Shown here piece after piece: positions 14,099 through 24,236 of a stretch of DNA of 38,031 bases (positions are counted from its first letter, which is position 1; each line of letters opens with the position of its first letter). This DNA comes from Planctomycetota bacterium (GTDB taxonomy: Bacteria; Planctomycetota; UBA1135; UBA2386): assembly GCA_020851075.1 (NCBI GenBank), contig JADZDL010000170.1:1-38031 (forward strand), given 5' to 3'. The position numbers and the translations under genes are program-made. The notes below the pieces were generated by a model, which was not told the origin of the DNA, searched no databases, and worked only from the letters and a program-made list of their open reading frames with translations.

Positions 14099-15118
14099 TC
14101 ACTTCTTGGCGTCGGCAGTGTCGGCGAGCTTCTTGTAGTAGCCCTCGAGCATCTTGCGATATTGCGGCGGCAGGTCCTTCTGCAGCTGCGCTTCGATCTC
14201 CTTGCGTTCGCGATCCTTCATGCCGCCCCAACGATCGGCGAGCGTCGGGTGCGTCTGCAGATCGCCGAGCGTCGCCTCACCACCAGGCAGTGCACTCTGC
14301 GAGGCCGGATTGGAGGAAGGGCCATTGCCCGACGGTGGGCCGCTGGACTGCTTCTCCATCTCTTCGTACATCTCGATGAGCTTCTGCAGTTCTTCGAGGT
14401 ACTTGAGCTGATCAAGCTGGACCGGCTTGTCCGTCTTCTGCTTCTTGAGATCGCGCTTGGTGCGCTTCATCTCATCCGCGAGTGCGTGCAACTGGCTCTC
14501 CTGCTGGCGCTCGAACTCGAGAATGCGCTGGTGCGCCGCCGAACGGAAGCGTTCGCTCGCCTCAGGGAACCACTGCAAGAACGCCTTGAAGCGCGGCACC
14601 GCCAGATCGGGCACCGGAATCTCGGCGAGCGACTGGGCGTAGTAGTAGGCCGCTTCGCCGTCGAGGGCCGATTGGTTGATGTCGTCGCGCAGGTAGTCGT
14701 TGAGCACGTCGTTCGCCCGCTCCGGGTCATCGGAGTCGAGGAACATCTGCGCCAGGTGGTAGCGAACGTGCGCGCGCAGCAGCGGCACCTCGGTCGCGGC
14801 GAGCACCTTCGTGAGCTCCAGCGCAGCCACCGGGTTGTTGTCCTCTTGGAGTTTCACGGCCGCGTCAAAGGCCGGCACGGCGGCGCGAATCAGCATGTCG
14901 GAAGCGCGGCCGAGGCCGAACTCGCCGATGTTCTTGCCAAACTGCTCGATCTGCTGCGCCGTGGCGCCAAGCTGCGTGGCGGTCGCTTCGAACGCCCCAC
15001 GATCGAACGGGTTGAACGGGTTGATGACCTGGCGCGGCTCCGCCTCCTGACCGTCACCCTGCGCCAACGCCGCGCTGCAGGCAACCAGCGCAAACAGGGC
15101 TCTGCGAAGGAGGTTCAT
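14099..15118 (-). CDS. Exported TPR-like, coiled-coil protein
   Basis: A 339-residue protein with signal peptide (residues 1-19, ACSAALAQ). The middle (about 70-205) is helical with TPR-like pairs (AHVRYHLAQMFLDSDDPERANDVLNDYL; GEAAYYYAQSLAEI). A coiled coil follows (205-255), then a Ser/Pro/Gly/Asn-rich stretch and a charged helical end (KDRERKEIEAQLQKDLPPQYRKMLEGYYKKL). That last segment is the kind found in planctomycete proteins encoded beside vWA/BatA genes, where its role is unknown. It overlaps the preceding coiled-coil gene in ATGA (15115-15118), so the two proteins are probably made together. Confidence 0.8.
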   Translation of the reverse strand: MNLLRRALFALVACSAALAQGDGQEAEPRQVINPFNPFDRGAFEATATQLGATAQQIEQFGKNIGEFGLGRASDMLIRAAVPAFDAAVKLQEDNNPVAALELTKVLAATEVPLLRAHVRYHLAQMFLDSDDPERANDVLNDYLRDDINQSALDGEAAYYYAQSLAEIPVPDLAVPRFKAFLQWFPEASERFRSAAHQRILEFERQQESQLHALADEMKRTKRDLKKQKTDKPVQLDQLKYLEELQKLIEMYEEMEKQSSGPPSGNGPSSNPASQSALPGGEATLGDLQTHPTLADRWGGMKDRERKEIEAQLQKDLPPQYRKMLEGYYKKLADTADAKK

Positions 15119-17076
15119 CGGCCCCCCTCGCTCTCGTTCTCCTTGTTCTGCTTGATCGCGAGCTTGCGCATGAGTTCCTGCACACGGCCCTGCTTGCTCG
15201 AGAGCTTCTCGGCATCGGTCTTGGCCGCGTCACCCGCCTTCGCTTCCGCCGGACGCGCGTCGTATTCCTTGGTCGACTTGTTCACGCGCTCCTGCAGGTA
15301 CTTGAGCATCTTGAGCTCGGCGGACATCGGCACGAGCGGCGGCTGACCATTGCAGTTGCAGTTGCCGGGCTGACCGTCGCGCTTCTCGATCTCGCGGCGC
15401 AGGGAGTTGATCAGCAGCGTGAGCAGGTCTTCGACCTCAGCCTGACCTTCCTGCACCGATTGCCCCGTCTCATTCGCGCGGCACTGCTTGGCGACGCCGT
15501 GCAGCACGTCCTTGAGTTCGCCCGTCATCTCGAGGAACACGGCGGTCGTGCCATCTTCTTCGAGCAGCTTCACAGCGTCCGAAGCCTCGACTTCGAGGTC
15601 GCCTTCGCCGCCGGCCACGATCTGGATCTTCTCGGCCAGCGCACTCGGCAGGTCCCCGTTGGCCGTGAGCACGTTCTGACGCGTGCGGTCCAACGTCTTG
15701 GTCTGCACCGACAGTTCACGCTGCTTCGCGAGCATCGCCGTGAAGCGCTCTTCGAGTGCGCGCAGAACCTCGTCCGAGAGCTGCTGACGCAACTGGGCCA
15801 GCGCGTCCTCGAGCTCCTTCTGGGCAGCTTCGAGGTCTTCCTTGGCGTCCTGCTGCTTCTGCTTCGCAGGCTTGTATTCCTTCAACGTGCCAGCGGCGGC
15901 CTTCTGCTTCGGAACGGCCTGCTGCACACGCTTCTTGCCCGGCGTCGGCTTGTTCTCGCCGTCCTCGGACTTGGCGTCGGACTTCTCCATCTCCTTGGAG
16001 AGCGTGTCGGTGGCGTGCTGCGTGTCCTCCTGCTTCTTCGCCAGCTGCTCAAACGGCAGCTTCAGCAGTTCGCGCTTGGCATCCTCCGCCATCTGCTCGA
16101 GTTCCTTGACGGTCTTCTTGAGGCTGTCGATCGCCTGTTGCTGGTCCTTCAGCGCGTTCTCGGGCTTCTTGTCCGAGAGCTGCTTTTGCGCCTGGCCCAT
16201 CGACTTCGAAGCCTGACCGGCGCTGCCGCTGCACTTGCCTTCGCCGGGCTTGCTCTCCTTCGGCTCGCTGGGCTTGGGTTCGCCAGCCTTGGGCTCACCC
16301 GCTTTCGGCTGGCCCGCCTTGGGTTCACCGGCCTTCGGATCTGCTGCCTTCGCAGCCGCCGCAGCCGCGGCATCCTTGATCTCGGCATCCTTCTTTTCGA
16401 GCCCTTCGAGATCCTTGGCGAACTTCTCGGTGTCTTCCTTGAGCTGACCTTCCTTCTGCTCGACCGGCTTCGTCGCTTCGGCGGCGGCCTCCATGCCGAG
16501 CTGGTTGGTCTGCTCCTTCAGTTCCTTCTGCTGCGCGAGCAACGCTTCGGCGCGCTGCTTCTGCGCTTCGATGTCCTTCAGGTGCTTCTGCAGCTCTTCG
16601 ATGCGCGCCGAAGCTTCCTTCTCCTCGCCTTGCTCCTTGGCGAGCTTCTCGACGCGGTCCTTCAAGGCCTGCAGTCGAGCAATCTCCTCCATGAGCTTGC
16701 GAAGGTCGGTGTTGCGGTTCTGCAACAGCTCGTAGAGCTTCTGCAGATCCTTGCGAACCTCGGTCATCTCGACGAGCGCATCGTCAAAGTTGTCCTTCTC
16801 GAGTAGCACACGAACGTGCGCCATGTCCTCGTGGATCTTGGCTTCCTGCACATACTGCAACCCGGCGGCGATGATCTTGCTGCCCTCCGGCTCGGACTGC
16901 TGCAGCACCGCCATGAGCTTGGTCATGCGTTCCGTGAGATCACGGAACTTGCTGCGGGCCATCTCCTGCTTGCTGACGGTCGGGGCCTGTTGATCCTGGG
17001 CGCGCACCGACGACGTTAAGGGCGTCGCGATGGCCAGCAACAGAGCCGCGATCAGGGCGATCGTTCGTGAAATCAT
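15115..17076 (-). CDS. Large exported coiled-coil protein with PKAGE repeats
   Basis: A 653-residue protein with a signal peptide (about 1-26, ending SSVRAQ) and then almost entirely charged helix. Coiled-coil segments span about 100-240 and 290-470, split by a linker of PKAGE-like pentapeptides (about 246-275). A CNCNG pair near residue 580 and other scattered Cys could form disulfides or bind metal. No enzyme motif is seen. GAGG 5 nt before the ATG supports the start. It lies between a DUF4175-like gene (53 bp upstream) and the TPR-like gene, an arrangement suggesting a structural or scaffolding part of the vWA/BatA-type envelope module. Confidence 0.8.
   Translation of the reverse strand: MISRTIALIAALLLAIATPLTSSVRAQDQQAPTVSKQEMARSKFRDLTERMTKLMAVLQQSEPEGSKIIAAGLQYVQEAKIHEDMAHVRVLLEKDNFDDALVEMTEVRKDLQKLYELLQNRNTDLRKLMEEIARLQALKDRVEKLAKEQGEEKEASARIEELQKHLKDIEAQKQRAEALLAQQKELKEQTNQLGMEAAAEATKPVEQKEGQLKEDTEKFAKDLEGLEKKDAEIKDAAAAAAAKAADPKAGEPKAGQPKAGEPKAGEPKPSEPKESKPGEGKCSGSAGQASKSMGQAQKQLSDKKPENALKDQQQAIDSLKKTVKELEQMAEDAKRELLKLPFEQLAKKQEDTQHATDTLSKEMEKSDAKSEDGENKPTPGKKRVQQAVPKQKAAAGTLKEYKPAKQKQQDAKEDLEAAQKELEDALAQLRQQLSDEVLRALEERFTAMLAKQRELSVQTKTLDRTRQNVLTANGDLPSALAEKIQIVAGGEGDLEVEASDAVKLLEEDGTTAVFLEMTGELKDVLHGVAKQCRANETGQSVQEGQAEVEDLLTLLINSLRREIEKRDGQPGNCNCNGQPPLVPMSAELKMLKYLQERVNKSTKEYDARPAEAKAGDAAKTDAEKLSSKQGRVQELMRKLAIKQNKENESEGGR
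16255..16345. repeat. 15-bp repeats encoding the PKAGE linker
   Basis: In-frame degenerate 15-bp repeats (GGCTTGGGTTCGCCA-like on the plus strand) encode PKAGE, PKAGQ and PKPSE pentapeptides between two coiled coils. They are separate in sequence from, but alike in style to, the PKPDE linker of the pseudo-HtrA. Confidence 0.75.
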
Positions 17077-17129
17077 GGGAACCTCAAACAGTGAGAAGGG
17101 CCCGCTTGCGCAGGTCCGATCAGGGTCAA

Positions 17130-19409
17130 CTACTTCGGCTTCTTCGGCGAGTCGTCCTTGCCGTCGTCCTTGCCGCTACCGAAGACGCTCTGCTCTTCGG
17201 CTCGCTTGCGGTTTTCGACTTCCTGGATGACTGAATCCTCTATCTTTATCACGACTCGCAGCTCCTCTAGGAGGGCCGCCAGGCTCTCCGCCTGCTCCAT
17301 TTCCTTGAGGACCGCTTGGAGCCGTCGCAGAATATCGTCGTAACTTGCGAGGGAGTCAGCCTTTGTCGCAGCCTGGCCCGAACTGGCGTAGGCATCCACG
17401 AGCCGCCCGGAGGCCGGCAGTGCATCCTTGGCGATGGTGGCCAGCGGCTCCGGGATCACGTTCTCCATCTGGCGGACCTTGTTGCCCTCGATGAGACGGT
17501 TGTTTTCGTACTCCCACAGGATGCGCTGGTAGAGGTCGCCCACAAAGGCCACGCGCCGGCCGAGCGTCTGCTGCTGCCGGGCCAGGACCTTGAGCCGCGC
17601 TTTGACCAGGGACGTGCGGTCACCGGCAGCGCTCAGTTCGACCATCTCCCGCAGTTCGAGCATCGCAGACTGCTCATCATCGATGATGCGCTGGAGTTCC
17701 TGCCGCTGCTCCACCTGGCGACGGCGCAGCTCCTCCAACAACTTCTCACGGGTGACGACGCGGAACGTTAACGTCTCGCCGTAGGCGTGGTGCGGCTCGC
17801 CAGGACCGAAGTTGTCGGTGGCCCCAAAGCGCAGCGACACCAGCATGCCCGGCCGGATGGGGTTGGTCGGCGCACTCTGGTCAGGCTCCTTGTTCCACTG
17901 GCGCAAGTCGACCGATGCGGTGGTCTCAAAGCGCAGCGCGCTCCTGGGCAACTCACTGCCAAGCTTCGCCTCAGCCACCGCAAACGGCACCTCCAGCGGC
18001 TTGTTCGCCTCTTCCGGTGGCTTCTGGTCCGCGGGAGCCTCTTCGGCAACGCGGTAGGAGACATCGACCGCGCGCAGGCCGAAGTCATCTTTGACCTTCA
18101 GGTCACCAGGCAGGATCGCGTGCGTCGTAATGAGGGTGCCGATCCCGCGCAGGCGGAAGTCGATCGTCGGCGGTTTGTCGTCGCCGACGCGCAGCAGCAA
18201 TTTGGGCGGGGCACCAGCGCCGAGTTTGTCCTTGTCGATGACGTCGATCACGAGCAGGCCCGACGCATCCGGTTGGAAATCGCCCGCAAACGAGAACCCA
18301 TCGGCGCCGCGCTGCAATGGCACCTTGCGATCGTTGCCGAACAACGCAAAGGCGTCGTCAATCGCCTTGTGGCTCTTGCCGGTGAGCGTCAGCCTGGCGC
18401 CGCGCGGCAAACGCAGGTCCCCTTCGGTCGGTGGCACGACTTCGGTCTCGCGCTCCATGTAGTCCGGGTAGGTGACCTGCACCGCGAGATCCTGGATGCG
18501 CGGACGCTCGACGACCTTGATGCGCAGTTCGACGGGCAACGCGTCGCCACCCTCGGCCGTGAGCACCACGTCCTCGATCACGGCGTCGAGCACCCACGTG
18601 AACTCCCGTTCGCCCGTGAGGCTCATCGGCTCGGTGCCCTTCTCGCCACCGCGATAGGTGTAGTTGACAAACACCTGCTCGGGCATCGGGCCCTGCACGA
18701 CAACACGCACGGTCAACGCGTCGCCCTGCGGCAAACGCACTTCGCCGGCGCCAACCTCGGCAAAATTGAGGGTCGTGTAGCGCGGCCAGTCGACGTTCGA
18801 CAAGAACAGGTTGCGCCGCGCCCACGTGCTCAGCGAAGCCCCGTCGATGGCCGCCCAGCCGCCAAAGAACGCGAGCGTGAGCGCGCAGGCGCCGGCGAAC
18901 TTGCGCACGCGACCACCATCGATCGCCTTGGTAAACGGAATCGCCGCGATGCGACCGCGCATGTCGTCGATGACGGCCGTCATCAGCTCGGGTGAGTCCC
19001 CGCGCCGCGGCTGCCGCAGCGCACCTTCAAACTGCAGCGAACTGATCAGGGCCTGCTTCACATCGGGCGACTGGCGCTCGACGGCGAGCGCCATCTCTTC
19101 GTCGCCAAGCGGCACCGTCAGCGGCCCCACGAGGCGCCGCATCACGATGCGCGCGAGCACCACGAGGAAACTCGCCAGCAGCACGAAGCGGAACGCCCAC
19201 TCGAGGCGCAAACCGCGATCGGTGAGGAAGCTCGGCACGGCGAAGCTGATCAACAGCAGGCCCAGCAGGCCCAACGTCTCGATCCAGATGCCGCGGCGTG
19301 CACGACCACGCAGCTGCTCGAAGTGAACCCGCGCCGCACCCAGCGTCGAGCTCGGCGTCGAACTCGGCGCTGAGGCCGGAATCTGCTCAGGGAGGGTCGT
19401 CGAGTTCAT
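17130..19409 (-). CDS. DUF4175-like membrane protein with coiled-coil C-terminus
   Basis: A 759-residue protein. Two hydrophobic helices at about 42-62 and 72-90, a third near 170-188, and a large periplasmic beta-rich region with Ig-like strands (LAVQVTYPDYMERETE; DDFGLRAVDVSYRV) recall the DUF4175 family of membrane proteins. A long coiled coil (about 545-740, from EKLLEELRRRQVEQRQELQRI) and a Lys/Asp-rich tail follow. The YPDYM and DDFGL motifs are the best hallmarks. It starts in an ATGA overlap with the vWA gene (19406-19409). Proteins of this kind are commonly encoded with BatA/vWA proteins in Planctomycetota; their function is unknown. Confidence 0.8.
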   Translation of the reverse strand: MNSTTLPEQIPASAPSSTPSSTLGAARVHFEQLRGRARRGIWIETLGLLGLLLISFAVPSFLTDRGLRLEWAFRFVLLASFLVVLARIVMRRLVGPLTVPLGDEEMALAVERQSPDVKQALISSLQFEGALRQPRRGDSPELMTAVIDDMRGRIAAIPFTKAIDGGRVRKFAGACALTLAFFGGWAAIDGASLSTWARRNLFLSNVDWPRYTTLNFAEVGAGEVRLPQGDALTVRVVVQGPMPEQVFVNYTYRGGEKGTEPMSLTGEREFTWVLDAVIEDVVLTAEGGDALPVELRIKVVERPRIQDLAVQVTYPDYMERETEVVPPTEGDLRLPRGARLTLTGKSHKAIDDAFALFGNDRKVPLQRGADGFSFAGDFQPDASGLLVIDVIDKDKLGAGAPPKLLLRVGDDKPPTIDFRLRGIGTLITTHAILPGDLKVKDDFGLRAVDVSYRVAEEAPADQKPPEEANKPLEVPFAVAEAKLGSELPRSALRFETTASVDLRQWNKEPDQSAPTNPIRPGMLVSLRFGATDNFGPGEPHHAYGETLTFRVVTREKLLEELRRRQVEQRQELQRIIDDEQSAMLELREMVELSAAGDRTSLVKARLKVLARQQQTLGRRVAFVGDLYQRILWEYENNRLIEGNKVRQMENVIPEPLATIAKDALPASGRLVDAYASSGQAATKADSLASYDDILRRLQAVLKEMEQAESLAALLEELRVVIKIEDSVIQEVENRKRAEEQSVFGSGKDDGKDDSPKKPK

Positions 19410-21919
19410 AGCAGGTTGAAGCGTTTACGAAGGAGCCACTCGACCGAGAGGATGACCAGCAGGAACGCCACCGTCGCCCAACCGTCCCAGATTGCGTGCG
19501 GTGTGCGGAACGTGTCGGTGGCCGAGCGCGACGGAATACGATCCAGCGCGGCCAGCAGTTGCGCCGGCGTATCCAACAGTTCGCCGCCCACCGCCGACGC
19601 GATCGCGCTGAGTTCGGCGCGGTCCATCGGCCCTTCGCGCTCGATCTGTGCCGCCGTCACCTGGAACGCAACCTCGACCGGCTTGCCGATCTTCTGCACC
19701 GGCCGCACACGGAACGAACCGAGCACCGTCGGCCGGAACTGCAGTTCAAAACTACCTGGCTGACCTTCAATGGCCGCCATCGTGACGTTCTCGCCGTTCT
19801 GCCCTTCGCGTTCGATCGTGACCTCAAACGTCTCGGCGACATACGGCTGCAGGGTCTCGTCCTTGACGTCCGCGCGCAGATCCACGGCTTCGCCAAGATC
19901 GATCTTGTCGTCGTTGACCGCCAGGCGAATGCGGCTGTTGCCAGCGTGCATGCGACCTTCGAAGAGATATCGCAGGCCGTTCACCCAGAACCGGTTGTAG
20001 GCCTCTTCGTAGATCGATCGCCACCGATAGGTCTCATCCGTGCCATTGAACAGCACGCGACCGGCGCCGACGTTCTGCATCGCGATCAGCGGCATGCCAT
20101 GCCCATCGCGCTTGAACTCAGGGTTGGTGCTTTCGGCAACGCAGACCGCAACCGGCTTCAGTCGCAGCACCGGGAACCAGAAGTGGAACCCAGGCAGACG
20201 ACTCCACAGGATGCGCCGCTCGTCCTTGCCGTCGGCAATCTTCGCGATCTTCGCACCGATGCCGTCCTCACCTTCTGGGGACAACGCGTACGGCGTTGGC
20301 CACCGGAACGCCTTGCCAAAGCCCAGCAGCTTGTTATCGGCGAAGTCGATATCCGGCACGATCGGCAGGATGTCGGCAAGCGGCGCCGTCGAGACCGTCG
20401 AACGCATCGCATCGAGCGTGTATTGCTCGCCACAGACCCACCAAAGCCCGCAGCCGCCCTCGACGATGTGCTGCTTGAGGTTCTTGCAGAACGTCGCCGT
20501 CAGCTTTTCGTGGTTGGGATCGATGAGGACCGCCACGTCGTACGGTTCAAACTCCTGCAGTTCTTCGGGCAACTTCTCAAGCGTGACACCCTCGTCACCA
20601 TCCTGCGGGAACTTCGGATCCGCGCTCTGCAGCCAGCACGACACATCGATCGTCTTGTCGCGAATGAGCAGGTTGCGCAGGATCTGGAACTCACGATTCG
20701 GCGTGCCCGCGAGCAACAGCACCCGCAAGCGATCGCCGAGCACTTCGACGGCGACGACCTTGCTGTGGCGCTCGGGCGACGGTGGTTCGCCATCGGGTGG
20801 CTGGATCTCCGCGCGATACAGATAGCGCCCAGGGTTCTCGACCTTGAGCTCCTTCCACTCGACCTGCACTTCGGTGTGTTCGCCACCGACCACCGCCTGC
20901 TGCGTGCGAACGACCTCTTCCTGGCCCTTGTCGTCGATGCGAACCAGGCGCGCGGTCACCGACAGGCTGTCGTAACCCTGCGCCGTGATCGTGGTCTTCA
21001 TCTCGAAGGGGTCCTTCTGGAACACCTTCTCGGGCGCGTCGAAGCGCGACATCGCCACCGTCTGCGTCTCCGACGGATCGCCGATGCCAAGCACGAACGT
21101 GTGCGGAATCTTGCGCTGGTTCAGCAAACGCGCAATCTCCGCACCCTGCGGACCCGCGTTGCGTCGACCGTCGCTGACGATGACGACCGCGGCGATTTCC
21201 GACGTGCGGCTGCGATCCAACGCCGTGCGCAGGGCTCCGCCAAGATTGGTGAAGCGGCCATCGGCCGCGAGCTGGTTCAGGTCGAGTCGCGGCGCCGGCG
21301 GCAGCTCGTTCGGCGCCGACCCGTTGGCAGTCGGTGGCAACGGCTTGCCATCGGGCCCGAGCTTCTGCGGCGGCGGAATCAGCGGCAGCTGGTCAATGCT
21401 GCCCGAGAACGAATAGAGCTGGGCCTGGTTCTTGGCGGCCAGCTTGCGCACCACTTCGCCATCGGCGTGCGCGAGCAGCGCCTTCACGAGATCGAGTCGC
21501 GTGCTGCTGGCGGGGTCGGCAACCCCGATCGCGCGCCAACCCGAGGCCTGCGCCTGCACGTTTTCACGACGCCACGCATCGAGATGCGTCATCGATTGCG
21601 AAGTATCGACGAGCAGCAGCGTGTGGCCGGGCCGCGTCTCGCGCTTCACCGTGACGAGGTTGGGCTCGAGCAACAGCGCGATCGCCACGAGCACGGCAAG
21701 CGCGCGCAGCGAACCGAGGATGATGCGCTGGCCAATCGTCAGATTGTGGCCATCGCGACGATAGATGAAGCCGACCGCGAGGATCGCGAGCGCGCAGCCC
21801 ATCAGGACGAGCATGCCGAGGCCGCCCGTCGGGAAATTCGAGAACTCGAACTGCAGCTCGGAGCCGGGCTCGACTTCGATGCCTCTCCAGGAGGCCAACC
21901 AGCGAAGGATCTCTTCCAT
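19406..21919 (-). CDS. vWA-domain membrane protein with amidotransferase-like region
   Basis: An 837-residue inner-membrane protein. Two N-terminal helices (about 33-52 and 66-86) precede a von Willebrand A domain with the metal-ion adhesion motif DTSQS (Asp105, Ser107, Ser109), the Thr of GRFTNLGGAL and the Asp of VIVSDGRRN. Then come beta-rich regions and a class I glutamine-amidotransferase-like fold (YDVAVLIDPNHEKL, EGGCGLWWVCGEQY). One helix near the C-terminus (about 812-828) re-enters the membrane. GGAAG lies 6 nt upstream of the ATG, 18 bp after the BatA-like gene. The pairing of a BatA-like and a vWA/GATase1-like protein is a known planctomycete and Bacteroidetes-type arrangement, linked to envelope assembly, stress or MoxR chaperones. 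Confidence 0.88.
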   Translation of the reverse strand: MEEILRWLASWRGIEVEPGSELQFEFSNFPTGGLGMLVLMGCALAILAVGFIYRRDGHNLTIGQRIILGSLRALAVLVAIALLLEPNLVTVKRETRPGHTLLLVDTSQSMTHLDAWRRENVQAQASGWRAIGVADPASSTRLDLVKALLAHADGEVVRKLAAKNQAQLYSFSGSIDQLPLIPPPQKLGPDGKPLPPTANGSAPNELPPAPRLDLNQLAADGRFTNLGGALRTALDRSRTSEIAAVVIVSDGRRNAGPQGAEIARLLNQRKIPHTFVLGIGDPSETQTVAMSRFDAPEKVFQKDPFEMKTTITAQGYDSLSVTARLVRIDDKGQEEVVRTQQAVVGGEHTEVQVEWKELKVENPGRYLYRAEIQPPDGEPPSPERHSKVVAVEVLGDRLRVLLLAGTPNREFQILRNLLIRDKTIDVSCWLQSADPKFPQDGDEGVTLEKLPEELQEFEPYDVAVLIDPNHEKLTATFCKNLKQHIVEGGCGLWWVCGEQYTLDAMRSTVSTAPLADILPIVPDIDFADNKLLGFGKAFRWPTPYALSPEGEDGIGAKIAKIADGKDERRILWSRLPGFHFWFPVLRLKPVAVCVAESTNPEFKRDGHGMPLIAMQNVGAGRVLFNGTDETYRWRSIYEEAYNRFWVNGLRYLFEGRMHAGNSRIRLAVNDDKIDLGEAVDLRADVKDETLQPYVAETFEVTIEREGQNGENVTMAAIEGQPGSFELQFRPTVLGSFRVRPVQKIGKPVEVAFQVTAAQIEREGPMDRAELSAIASAVGGELLDTPAQLLAALDRIPSRSATDTFRTPHAIWDGWATVAFLLVILSVEWLLRKRFNLL

Positions 21920-21937
21920 GCTGTTCTTCCGGGCCGC

Positions 21938-24223
21938 TCAGCGGCGCCCGAACCTCCATGCAAGCAGTGATTCGAGCAACAACCCGAACAGCAGCGCACC
22001 CGCAATCCAGCGCCAGATCTCACCTTCTCCGGAAGCTGCGCCGAGGCCACCACCTTCGTTCACGAACGTGACGCGCGACTGCAGTTCGATCGGATAGAGC
22101 CGCCCGAACGCGCTGTCGAGGAAGCCCACGAGACGGCTCTCGACGATCGGCGCATTGCGCGCAAACATACGTTTCTCGGCCGCGCCATCGTGTCGCGACA
22201 GTTCGACTTCGAAGGCGCCGAGCTGGCGAAGTTCTGCCATCGGCACCGTCAGGGTGAGGGCAGCGGGGGTCCCTGGCGCAATCGCGCTCACGCTGCTTTC
22301 GGCGGGTTTCTCCGCGGGTTTCTCGGCTGGCTTCTCCGCGGGCTTCTCCGACCCTGCCGCAGCAGGCTCCGTCGCCGTAAACGTCTGCTCCTCGCCTTCG
22401 GCCTCCAACGACCGCACAGCCACGTCCGCACGATAGATGCCCGGATCCAACGCGAGGCGGTAGACACCGGTGGTGAGAAGGTTGGTATCCGAGGTATCGC
22501 GCCGGCGCGCAGCGAAATGATGCAGCTGGTTGGCGTAGACGAGCAGCAGGTCCGTGCTCGGCATGTTGGACCAGAACTTGTCCGCCGTGATTGCCCACAA
22601 GGCAACCTCACCACCGCCGCTGCCAAAGCTGCGCGTGACGAGCATGGGCGGGCCTTCGGCATCACGAATGCGCGCGATGATGGCCGCGTTCTGCTTGCCG
22701 TCGTCGATGATAGTGAGCCAGCGGTAGACAAGCATCACCCGGCTCGTGAGCAGGTCGAGCAACTCACCGAGCGACCCGCAGACGGGATGGTCCTTGCGCA
22801 CGAGAATCGCGTGTTCGGGCCGATCCGGATCGCCCGCGATCTCGCCAAGCGGCAGCGGCAGCAGGCCCTTGCCGTCGCGCCAGAACAGTTCGTTGTAGCG
22901 CGTCGAATCGACGAGTGCGCCAACCGTGATGACGAGCCCACCACCGGCGGCCACGAACTTCTCGAGCTTCTGCGCAGTCGCCGCGGAAGGCGACTGCATG
23001 TTCGCAAGCCAGACCAGGTCAAACGGCTCAAGATCCGTATCGGCGAGCGCGGTGTCCGTGATGGTCTGTGTCTCGATGCCGGAAACCGCCTCGGGACCCG
23101 GCTCAAACGCCGTCTGCAGGAAGAAGCACTCGCCCTGCTCTGCATCGGGTTCGCCATCGACGAGCAGCACCTTGCTCTTCTCGCGCACTTCGATCGCAAA
23201 CGCGCGATGATCGTCGAGTGGGAAGTGTTCCGTTGCCTCAAGCTGCGCATCAATGCGATGGAACCCGGCCTGCTGGAACGTGTGCGTAATCGGAATTGCG
23301 ACCCGTTGGCCAGGCGCCAGTTGTGGCACCGGCCGCACGACCTGGCTCTTGCCATCGATTTCGACGGCGACCGTGGTCGGCTGCGTCGCATCGAGGCCGA
23401 AGTTCTGCACATCGACCGCAATCGCCACGCTGACGCCGGCCACCGCGGCACGGTCGGTCAAACGAACCTCAGTGACCGCAAGATTGGGCTGCTGGCCACC
23501 AATGCCGAGCACCGTGATGTGCTCCTTGTCGCCCTTCATCGCCGCCAATGCGGCCACCATCGCCGGGCGCGGTTTGTCGTCCTCGGTGGTCCAATCGTGG
23601 GCGCGCTGGTCGCTGACGAGGTAGTACTCGGTGCGCGACGCTTCCTGCACTTCACCAGCCCGCTGCTGCGTGGCCTTCAGAACGGCGCCGAGGTCTGGCG
23701 CACCATCGCCAACCGTCCATTCCTTCAGCTTGGTCCCGACGCGGCGACCAAGCTCAGGCCCCACGTGCTCGCCCCACATATCAGGCTGCGTGGCATGACT
23801 CGTGCGAACGATCGAGAACAGGTCCCCGCTGCGCCGCATCGTCAGATCATCGGCCAGCGCGCGAACCCGATCCTGGGCCCGGTCAAACAAGGTCGTGCTG
23901 CCCGCGCGTTGCGTCATCGACGCACTATCGTCGAGCACGATCACGTGATGCGTGCGTGTGCCGAGCAGGCTGCCGCCGCCGAGCTGCGGGCGCGAAACCA
24001 GCGACACGAGCAACAACACCGCCAGCGTGCGCAACAGCAGTACGAGCCACTGCTCCATGCGCAAGCGTTTGCGATTGCGCTTCATCGCCGCGAGCAGGAA
24101 CGTCATCGCGGCCCAGGGCACACGCTGGAAGCGCCGGCGATTCAGCAGGTGGATGATGATCGGGACGGCTGCCAACGGCAGCGCCCAGAGCAGCATCGGA
24201 TTGAGGAAGGCGATTGCCAGCAT
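21938..24223 (-). CDS. BatA-like vWA membrane protein
   Basis: A 761-residue protein starting with the BatA-type N-terminal domain: FLNPMLLWALPLAAVPIIIHLL, then NRRRFQRVPWAAMTFL, and a second helix at about 58-78. The vWA domain follows with LDDSASM (Asp98, Ser100, Ser102). Beta-sandwich domains and a GATase1-like segment (about 350-420, VLLVDGEP; FDLVWLANMQSP) come next, then a linker of four EKPA units near 640-655 and a C-terminal helix (about 735-755). BatA-like proteins usually stand next to MoxR and DUF58 genes; neither is here, and two toroid-repeat genes precede it instead. The gene is 13 bp from the toroid gene upstream. Confidence 0.9.
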   Translation of the reverse strand: MLAIAFLNPMLLWALPLAAVPIIIHLLNRRRFQRVPWAAMTFLLAAMKRNRKRLRMEQWLVLLLRTLAVLLLVSLVSRPQLGGGSLLGTRTHHVIVLDDSASMTQRAGSTTLFDRAQDRVRALADDLTMRRSGDLFSIVRTSHATQPDMWGEHVGPELGRRVGTKLKEWTVGDGAPDLGAVLKATQQRAGEVQEASRTEYYLVSDQRAHDWTTEDDKPRPAMVAALAAMKGDKEHITVLGIGGQQPNLAVTEVRLTDRAAVAGVSVAIAVDVQNFGLDATQPTTVAVEIDGKSQVVRPVPQLAPGQRVAIPITHTFQQAGFHRIDAQLEATEHFPLDDHRAFAIEVREKSKVLLVDGEPDAEQGECFFLQTAFEPGPEAVSGIETQTITDTALADTDLEPFDLVWLANMQSPSAATAQKLEKFVAAGGGLVITVGALVDSTRYNELFWRDGKGLLPLPLGEIAGDPDRPEHAILVRKDHPVCGSLGELLDLLTSRVMLVYRWLTIIDDGKQNAAIIARIRDAEGPPMLVTRSFGSGGGEVALWAITADKFWSNMPSTDLLLVYANQLHHFAARRRDTSDTNLLTTGVYRLALDPGIYRADVAVRSLEAEGEEQTFTATEPAAAGSEKPAEKPAEKPAEKPAESSVSAIAPGTPAALTLTVPMAELRQLGAFEVELSRHDGAAEKRMFARNAPIVESRLVGFLDSAFGRLYPIELQSRVTFVNEGGGLGAASGEGEIWRWIAGALLFGLLLESLLAWRFGRR
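22300..22350. repeat. 12-bp repeats encoding EKPA units
   Basis: Four consecutive 12-bp units encode EKPA on the minus strand within the BatA-like gene, a flexible linker between the periplasmic domains and the last region before the C-terminal membrane helix. Confidence 0.7.
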
Positions 24224-24236
24224 CGGCTGTCAGGGA

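Noticed and set aside
19496..21970. An 824-codon plus-strand open frame opposite the vWA gene
   Set aside because: It is rich in Arg, His, Gln and Leu with no domain motif, as expected for the antisense of a GC-rich gene; the minus-strand frame has a clear vWA motif and coupled start.
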